A program made the translations under genes and the position numbers. 20,192 bases of DNA from an uncultured cyanobacterium (lineage in GTDB: Bacteria; Cyanobacteriota; Cyanobacteriia; PCC-6307; Cyanobiaceae). Location of the stretch: contig CAIXOZ010000085.1 in assembly GCA_903921295.1 (NCBI GenBank), forward strand, positions 1 through 20,192, written 5' to 3'. The notes under the pieces were generated by a model. That model had not been told where the DNA came from. It did no database searches and worked only from the letters and a program-made list of their open reading frames with translations. Below, piece by piece: positions 16,355 to 20,192 of the stretch. The stretch's first letter is position 1. Every line of letters begins with the position of its first letter.

Positions 16355-17113
16355 ATGATCAACAGCGGCTCCGGTGCATCAGCCCTGCCGAAAAGGGTGC
16401 TGGTGGTGGAGCCCCACCCGACCCTGCGCACCGTTCTTGCCCAACGGCTGCGCCAGGATGGCCACCTGGCTGCCGCTGTTGCCACCGCCCGCGAAGCGCT
16501 GGAGCTCTGCGACGAGCAGGCTCCCGATCTGCTCGTGAGCGCCGAACTGCTGGAGGAGAGCAGCGCCCTGCGGCTCGCCGATCAGCTGCGCGCACCCGTG
16601 ATGGTGCTGACGGCCCGCACCGGCTCGGAACCGGTGGTGTCCCTGCTGGATGCCGGTGCCGCCGATGTGCTCCGCAAACCCTTCGGCCTTGAGGAACTGG
16701 CCGCACGCTGCCGCACCCTGCTGCGCCGCGGACCTGGCAACGGCCTGCAGGAGCGGGTCTGCGTTGGCCCCCTGGAGGTGCAGGTGCTGCTGCGTCAGGT
16801 CACCCTCCGCGACCAGCCCGTGGAACTGAGCCCGCGCGAATTCGCCCTGCTCTGTGCTCTGCTGATGCCACCCGGAATGGTGCGCTCCCGCCAGGAACTG
16901 CTGCGGATGGCCTGGCCGCCCTTCAGCGGGGGGCCACGATCCGTGGACACCCAGGTGCTGACCCTGCGCCGAAAGCTCGAACAGGCGGGCCTCGGCGAGG
17001 GGGGAGGCATCGAAACGGTGCGTCAGCAGGGCTATCGCTTCAGCCTCGACACCCTGCCGGAATCACCGGAAGTGGCGGCCCCCCCGCCCCAGGCCCTGTT
17101 GGGATTGGGGTGA
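16355..17113 (+). CDS. OmpR/PhoB-type response regulator with degenerate receiver
   Basis: This DNA-binding regulator has a receiver-like domain (14-125) and a winged-helix trans_reg_C domain (about 135-230). The output domain is canonical: LSPREFALLCALL (158-170), GMVRSRQELLRMAWP (174-188), SVDTQVLTLRRKLEQ (196-210), IETVRQQGYRF (219-229). The receiver is not canonical. The acidic pocket reads RVLVVEPHP with one Glu (E19), and the position of the phospho-accepting Asp in PDLLVSAELL is Ala (A63). T86 (VLTART) and K108 (RKPF) are kept. It therefore probably cannot be phosphorylated in the usual way and may act as a one-component or ligand/redox-driven regulator, as reported for atypical cyanobacterial regulators such as NblR. 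Start ATG 16355 gives 252 residues; a TTG 12 codons upstream is also in frame. No sensor kinase lies nearby, and the target genes are unknown. Confidence 0.92.
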   Translation: MINSGSGASALPKRVLVVEPHPTLRTVLAQRLRQDGHLAAAVATAREALELCDEQAPDLLVSAELLEESSALRLADQLRAPVMVLTARTGSEPVVSLLDAGAADVLRKPFGLEELAARCRTLLRRGPGNGLQERVCVGPLEVQVLLRQVTLRDQPVELSPREFALLCALLMPPGMVRSRQELLRMAWPPFSGGPRSVDTQVLTLRRKLEQAGLGEGGGIETVRQQGYRFSLDTLPESPEVAAPPPQALLGLG

Positions 17114-17120
17114 GGGCTGT

Positions 17121-17744
17121 TCAGGCAAGCGGCGACCAGCGGCCGCTCAACTGCAGCCACCCCACGAGCAGCTCCCCTGACAACATCAACGCGCAGAGAC
17201 CTGCCAGAAGTTGATAGGTCCACGGGGGAGTCAGGCGTCCGATTCCACCGGTGCAGAGGCCGGTGGCGGCCTTCAACTGGGCCAGGAAACGCTCGAAATC
17301 GGTGATCCGCTGGGGCAGCAACCAGGCCTGACCGCTGCTGGTTTTCAGGTAGTACACGCGGCCACCCTGACTGGTGCCAACGGGTTGGATGGCGCTGATC
17401 TGTGTCCAGGTCAGCTGCCAGCCCTGCCGCAGGGGCAGGAAGCGGCACCACGGGGCCGGGCCCACCGCCAGCCCCTGGGCATCCCAGCGAACCTGTTCGC
17501 TGGTGATCGCCAGCACCAGCACAGCGCCGATCGGCAAGGCGATCCAGAGGGCCAGCCTCAGACCCGCCGGAGCCAGCAAGGGCAGAGGCAGAACCAGGGC
17601 CAGATACAGAGCGATCAAGGTGCCCCGGATCAAGGGCTGCATGCCATGCAGCCCAGCATCGGCCTGGGACTCAGGTCCAACCGGCACGGCAACGGCTGCC
17701 TGGATCGGCATTGGCGCGGCAGGCTCGTTCGCTGTCGGACTCAT
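17121..17744 (-). CDS. Conserved membrane protein of unknown function, PH-like core
   Basis: This is a 207-residue membrane protein that I do not recognise by name. It has a Pro/Ala-rich start (1-38), two closely spaced hydrophobic segments (about 41-57 and 61-80), a soluble middle (81-172) and a last hydrophobic segment (about 177-197). The middle reads as beta strands: QVRWDAQGLAVG, FLPLRQGWQLTWTQISAIQP, RVYYLKTSSGQAWLLPQ, followed by the helix DFERFLAQLKAATG. This order recalls bacterial PH-like (YdbT/DUF304-type) domains, which is an inference. Its ATG overlaps the stop of the upstream 17741-18052 gene as ATGA, so the two are probably made together. Its stop is only 7 bp from the end of the convergent response regulator gene. 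Confidence 0.78.
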   Translation of the reverse strand: MSPTANEPAAPMPIQAAVAVPVGPESQADAGLHGMQPLIRGTLIALYLALVLPLPLLAPAGLRLALWIALPIGAVLVLAITSEQVRWDAQGLAVGPAPWCRFLPLRQGWQLTWTQISAIQPVGTSQGGRVYYLKTSSGQAWLLPQRITDFERFLAQLKAATGLCTGGIGRLTPPWTYQLLAGLCALMLSGELLVGWLQLSGRWSPLA

Positions 17745-18052
17745 CGATCCTCGGCAGAGCCAGGCAAGGGTTCGAGCACGGTCGAGGGCCGGTAGCGACC
17801 ACCGAAGACCTCGGCTTCACGACCTTTCCAGAATTCGCCGAGTCGCATCAGATCGGCATGGGCCTCCTGCACCTGCCGCAGGTAGGCGTCCGGCTCCATC
17901 GAGTCTCTGGCTTCCTTGAGCTTGGTGAGACGGAGCAGGTGCCACATCCACGGCTTGCCCAGCTCACCGCGCTGCTCCAGGTAGCGGGCCAGGTCGGCGG
18001 AACTGGGGCTTGGGCTGGGGGCGCCTGAACCGGAGCCGGAGAGACTGCTCAT
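17741..18052 (-). CDS. Small conserved hypothetical protein, probably cyanobacterial
   Basis: This is a soluble protein of 103 residues and unknown function. After a Ser/Gly/Pro linker it has a dense, charged helical core: ADLARYLEQRGELGKPWMWH (19-38), LLRLTKLKEARDSMEPDAYL (39-58), then RQVQEAHADLMRLGEFWKGR, EAEVFGGRYRPSTVLEPL and a short tail. The conserved look of GKPWMWHLLRLTKL and LGEFWKGREAEVFGGRY suggests a real, constrained protein. ATG 18052 was chosen; an ATG four codons upstream (18064) is equally possible. The frame stays open to 18268, but that part is Ser/Pro/Trp-rich and does not look coding. It is coupled to the membrane protein downstream by a 4-bp overlap. Confidence 0.75.
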   Translation of the reverse strand: MSSLSGSGSGAPSPSPSSADLARYLEQRGELGKPWMWHLLRLTKLKEARDSMEPDAYLRQVQEAHADLMRLGEFWKGREAEVFGGRYRPSTVLEPLPGSAEDR

Positions 18053-18064
18053 GCTTGGTGGCAT

Positions 18065-18711
18065 CCGGAGCCACCATGGTATGCAGGCCGGGCTTGCTGG
18101 CGTGGCACCAGGGCTGTGATGCGCAGGCGATTGGGATCCAAGTCCCCAACTGGACCAAGCAGCCATGGTGGACCTGACGCCCTGCACCACGGCCAGAGCG
18201 AGCGTGGGGAGAAAACCGAGCGGATTCCTCAGTCGGTGTCGGCGGATCACTTCGGCCTCGGCAGTCACTGTGGCCCCCCTTCAGGGAGGCGGCCCAGGGA
18301 GGAGGCGGCCCCGGCAAGTGCGGAGCGTTGAAGCCTGAGCCGTAGGCGATAGGGGAGCCGGCAGGAGGCCTGGCCAGCAAGGGCCTGCACCGCATCTCTC
18401 CAGAATGGATCCCTATCTCTCCAGAATGGATCCCTTGACGGGGTATCGCTGACTGTTCATGCTGACGGAAGCAGGCGATTCATTACGGATGCCATTCCGA
18501 CGAGGGTGGTGGTGCGCCTGCTGGCACCGTTCTCACTGAACACGCATGCCGATGGCACGACTGAGATGACAGCGCGCTTCATTGATGAGCAGAAAAGCAT
18601 GTACATACGACATCAAGCCAGTCCTTAGCCGCAACGCTGGAGCCCCCCGCTTCATCCAAACCATCAGCCTGCCGCACTTCAGCAGCATCCCGCACACCGA
18701 AATCAACCGAC
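18065..18711. other. About 650 bp without a recognisable gene
   Basis: No gene could be supported on either strand. A plus-strand frame without ATG is open from 18338 to a TAG near 18630 (it includes HADGSRRFITDAIPTRVVVR), and a minus-strand frame starts at 18395, but neither looks like a known family. The stretch holds a perfect tandem repeat (18394-18434) and marks the change from the GC-rich left part to the more AT-rich NHLP/CVNH genes, so it may be the scar of an insertion or a decayed gene. Confidence 0.5.
18394..18434. repeat. Perfect tandem 20-bp direct repeat
   Basis: ATCTCTCCAGAATGGATCCC occurs at 18394-18413 and again at 18415-18434, separated by one T, giving a 21-bp period. A 21-bp period keeps the reading frame, so it could be a duplication inside a decayed gene or a tandem binding site. 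Confidence 0.9.
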
Positions 18712-18978
18712 ATGAGCACATCCAATCCTTATCAAGCACAGTGGACCAAACTGATCGCCCGAGCATGGTCCGACCCCTCATTTCGAAGCCAATTTGATGC
18801 CGACCCCGCCACCATTCTGCTGGACTACGGAATTCAAAGTGTTCAGGGTCATGCCATTTCCAATTTAGCAGGAAAAATCAAAGTCACAGAACAGAGCAGC
18901 AACTGGAAGCAGAAACCCTCGTTCAACAATGGCGAACTCACCATTCCCTTCCCATCACCAGCAAAAAAATATTCCTGA
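18712..18978 (+). CDS. NHLP (nitrile hydratase-like leader peptide) family protein
   Basis: The 88 residues match the NHLP leader family, whose members are usually RiPP precursors with a leader descended from the nitrile hydratase alpha subunit. Seen: QWTKLIARAWSDPSFRSQF (10-28), DADPATILLDYGI (29-41), then KIKVTEQSS and a closing LTIPFPSPA, which parallels the usual V-x-V-x-E...HLVLPxxP end of the leader. There is no Cys and no double-Gly or Gly-Ala cleavage site, and almost nothing follows the leader-like part. It is thus a leader-only protein, not an evident lanthipeptide or TOMM precursor. No modification enzyme or peptidase-transporter is present in the window. No Shine-Dalgarno is visible before ATG 18712. 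A CVNH lectin-like gene follows after 43 bp. Codon and base use are more AT-rich than in the genes to the left. Confidence 0.85.
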   Translation: MSTSNPYQAQWTKLIARAWSDPSFRSQFDADPATILLDYGIQSVQGHAISNLAGKIKVTEQSSNWKQKPSFNNGELTIPFPSPAKKYS

Positions 18979-19021
18979 CAAGAAACGAATTCCTTGACCC
19001 CTATTTGCTTCCCCCATAACC

Positions 19022-19621
19022 ATGACTCCCCCCTCCATCAGCCTCTTCATCCCTGCAGGATCATTTCAGGAGAGCCTGAGTCCAGGCACGGTCATCCAGG
19101 TCAACCTTGAAGCACAATGCACAGCCGAAAATCAGCAGTCAAACGCGTCATCACTCACCTTTAATTCGGGCGAACTTAATGGCATTGGAGACATTGCTAA
19201 CAACAACGGTTCCCTGGCGCTGGAGCCCGGAAGCGGGAACCCTCAGAACACCGCGAATGCCTTTGTACCCGCCGGAAGCTATCAGAATTCAAGCTCAGAC
19301 ATCCAGATCACCCTTACGGCCACATGCAACAACGAGCTAGGCCAACCCATCAACTCGTCCATCACCTACACACCACAGCAGGCAGCAGAATACTCCGACA
19401 TTTCTAACAATAACGGCAACTTGGAGGCCATCACGTCAAGCTCCATCAGCCTGTCCTCGCTGTCTGATTCAGACGACTCTGGTGATGACGACGATGACGA
19501 TGATGGAGGGGATGGCGATGGCGGCGATGGCGATGGCGGCGATGGCGGCGCTGGCGATGGCGGCGTTGGCGATGGCGGCGATGGCGGCGGGCGCGGCGCG
19601 AGGTTTCGACCTACCGAATGA
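19022..19621 (+). CDS. Two-repeat cyanovirin-N homology (CVNH) lectin-like protein with Asp/Gly tail
   Basis: This is probably a carbohydrate-binding protein; cyanovirin-N itself binds high-mannose glycans. The 199-residue frame has two CVNH-type repeats: 11-66 (PAGSFQESLSPGTVIQVNLE ... DIANNNGSLAL) and 84-136 (PAGSYQNSSSDIQITLTATC ... DISNNNGNLEA). Each keeps GS[FY]Q, the L-x-A-x-C strand and the N-N-G-[SN]-L close. Each repeat has only one Cys (C33, C102), because the first Cys of the usual pair is replaced by Leu or Ser. After a Ser-rich linker comes an acidic DDDDDDD run and Gly/Asp repeats (154-190), then RGARFRPTE. That tail is suspect: the same DNA read in reverse encodes a Ser-Pro-Pro stalk, and a chimeric junction may lie here. 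There is no signal peptide. ATG 19022 lies 43 bp after the NHLP gene, so co-transcription is likely. Confidence 0.75.
   Translation: MTPPSISLFIPAGSFQESLSPGTVIQVNLEAQCTAENQQSNASSLTFNSGELNGIGDIANNNGSLALEPGSGNPQNTANAFVPAGSYQNSSSDIQITLTATCNNELGQPINSSITYTPQQAAEYSDISNNNGNLEAITSSSISLSSLSDSDDSGDDDDDDDGGDGDGGDGDGGDGGAGDGGVGDGGDGGGRGARFRPTE
19511..19590. repeat. GATGGCGGC low-complexity array, potentially coding on both strands
   Basis: The array consists of irregular repeats of GATGGC and GATGGCGGC. The plus strand reads Gly-Asp-Gly-Gly; the minus strand, in the frame of the stalk, reads Pro-Pro-Ser. It is a likely place for assembly collapse or for a false join between two unrelated sequences. Confidence 0.85.
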
Positions 19622-20192
19622 GGGATGCAGAGGTTTGCATTGTTCTCGACACTGCCGCCGTGTGTGCAATCGAAGTTCGACTCCGTGTAGACGAAGTAGC
19701 ATTGTCGACCGAGGGGCAGCCCTGCGCGCCGGTGCAGTAGAGCACGTGCATATTGCAGTAGTTGGTGGAGGCGTCAAACAGAGAAGATCCTTGCGACTCA
19801 GAGCATGCGGTCATCGTGCACTGGCTTTGGTTCCCGTTGAACGTGAGCTTGAACTTATCTGTGTAATGAGGCGCCAAGCCCGTCACTCGCTGGCCGAGGA
19901 TGCTGAGACATCCCGACCCGGGACAGCCCAAACTCGACAACACAGTGTAGGTGCCACCATTATGTGGGTCGACCCAGCTCGCATTGCCCTGCATTCGCGC
20001 CAAGATTTCTGTTTGGACTTGCGCGCAGTTTGAGTCGGAGAACTGGACCGAATAGCTGCACTTCGAGTGTAAGCTTGCAGGGGAGCCGGGGCAGTTCCCC
20101 GACATGTCTCTCCCCTGCTCAGTGAGCCTCCTTACAACAAGAGGCGCCGAAGATGGCGTGTGAAGGCCTGAACGGGCGCCAAGTATTGTCAC
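19611..20192 (-). CDS. Cys-rich extracellular-type protein, eukaryote-like, partial and apparently frameshifted
   Basis: This is a partial frame entering from the right edge; the true start lies outside, and ATG 20105 is only an internal candidate. It has ten Cys in about 130 residues and phrases such as NASWVDPHNGGTYTVLS, GLAPHYTDKFKLTFNG, CTMTACSESQGSSLFDAS and TNYCNMHVLYC. These resemble secreted proteins of unknown function from algae and dinoflagellates as I remember them; this was not checked. After GCPSVDN the frame turns into non-descript sequence and stops at 19611. The next frame instead gives QCYFVYTESNFDCTHGGSVE, NNANLCIPHSVG and then a Pro/Ser stalk (RPPPSPPSPTPPSPAPPSPP and onward) to a TAG at 19366-19368. 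One extra base in the GGGG run 19713-19716 would join the two. The base composition is unlike that of the left part of the window. Confidence 0.55.
   Translation of the reverse strand: MTILGARSGLHTPSSAPLVVRRLTEQGRDMSGNCPGSPASLHSKCSYSVQFSDSNCAQVQTEILARMQGNASWVDPHNGGTYTVLSSLGCPGSGCLSILGQRVTGLAPHYTDKFKLTFNGNQSQCTMTACSESQGSSLFDASTNYCNMHVLYCTGAQGCPSVDNATSSTRSRTSIAHTAAVSRTMQTSASLIR

Noticed and set aside
17964..18395. Minus-strand open frame of 143 codons, considered as a transposase remnant
   Set aside because: No transposase motif, no terminal inverted repeats and no target duplication were found; it overlaps the better-supported 17741-18052 gene.
18533..18781. Minus-strand 82-codon frame
   Set aside because: It lies opposite the start of the NHLP gene and shows no coding pattern.
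18712..18978. Lanthipeptide or thiazole-type RiPP precursor
   Set aside because: There is no Cys, no clear core region and no leader cleavage motif, and no modification enzyme lies in the window.
19511..19590. CRISPR array
   Set aside because: The units are 6-9 bases with no spacers; this is a coding low-complexity tract.
19469..19777. Minus-strand frame reading Ala-Ala-Ile repeats
   Set aside because: This is the third frame through the GATGGCGGC array; the neighbouring frame gives the more plausible Cys-rich and Ser-Pro reading.

Overview
The window looks like a GC-rich picocyanobacterium of the Cyanobium/Synechococcus type. It carries ycf54 (an oxygenic chlorophyll-cyclase factor), several small conserved proteins that look cyanobacterial, and HIP1 palindromes (GCGATCGC at 858-865, 6438-6445, 10484-10491 and 13289-13296). 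These assignments rest on reading protein motifs by eye; no database search was possible.

Left part (1-11712), all on the minus strand: a DEAD-box RNA helicase cut by the window edge, a mannose-6-phosphate-isomerase-type cupin, and a tight block that reads (in transcription order) metallophosphoesterase, recC, recB, recD, cupin. The first four of these genes abut or overlap by 4 bp, so they are probably one translationally coupled operon making the RecBCD helicase-nuclease.

Middle part (11844-18064): a conserved hypothetical on plus; pdxJ and ycf54 on minus, coupled by an ATGA overlap; a PlsC-type acyltransferase and a secreted small protein on plus; a bolA-grxD pair on plus (Fe-S/redox regulation); a structured intergenic stretch that could encode an RNA; a small DUF6761-like protein on minus; an OmpR-type response regulator with a degenerate receiver on plus; and two coupled minus-strand conserved proteins, one soluble and one membrane-bound.

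Right part (18065-20192) is different. About 650 bp without a recognisable gene, including a perfect tandem 20-bp repeat, leads to an NHLP (nitrile-hydratase-like leader peptide) protein and a two-repeat cyanovirin-N homology (CVNH) lectin-like protein, both visibly more AT-rich than the left part. The CVNH reading frame ends in an Asp/Gly tail. Read on the other strand, the same DNA encodes a Ser-Pro-Pro stalk of the kind found in algal wall and extracellular proteins. This stalk is joined through an apparent one-base frameshift to a Cys-rich secreted-type domain that runs off the right edge and looks eukaryotic (algal or dinoflagellate-like) rather than cyanobacterial. The end of the window is therefore either a transferred gene or, more probably, a chimeric assembly joined at a GATGGCGGC repeat shared by both sources. 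The NHLP-CVNH pair is the best candidate for a little-described system, and the right-edge junction is the point most in need of checking.
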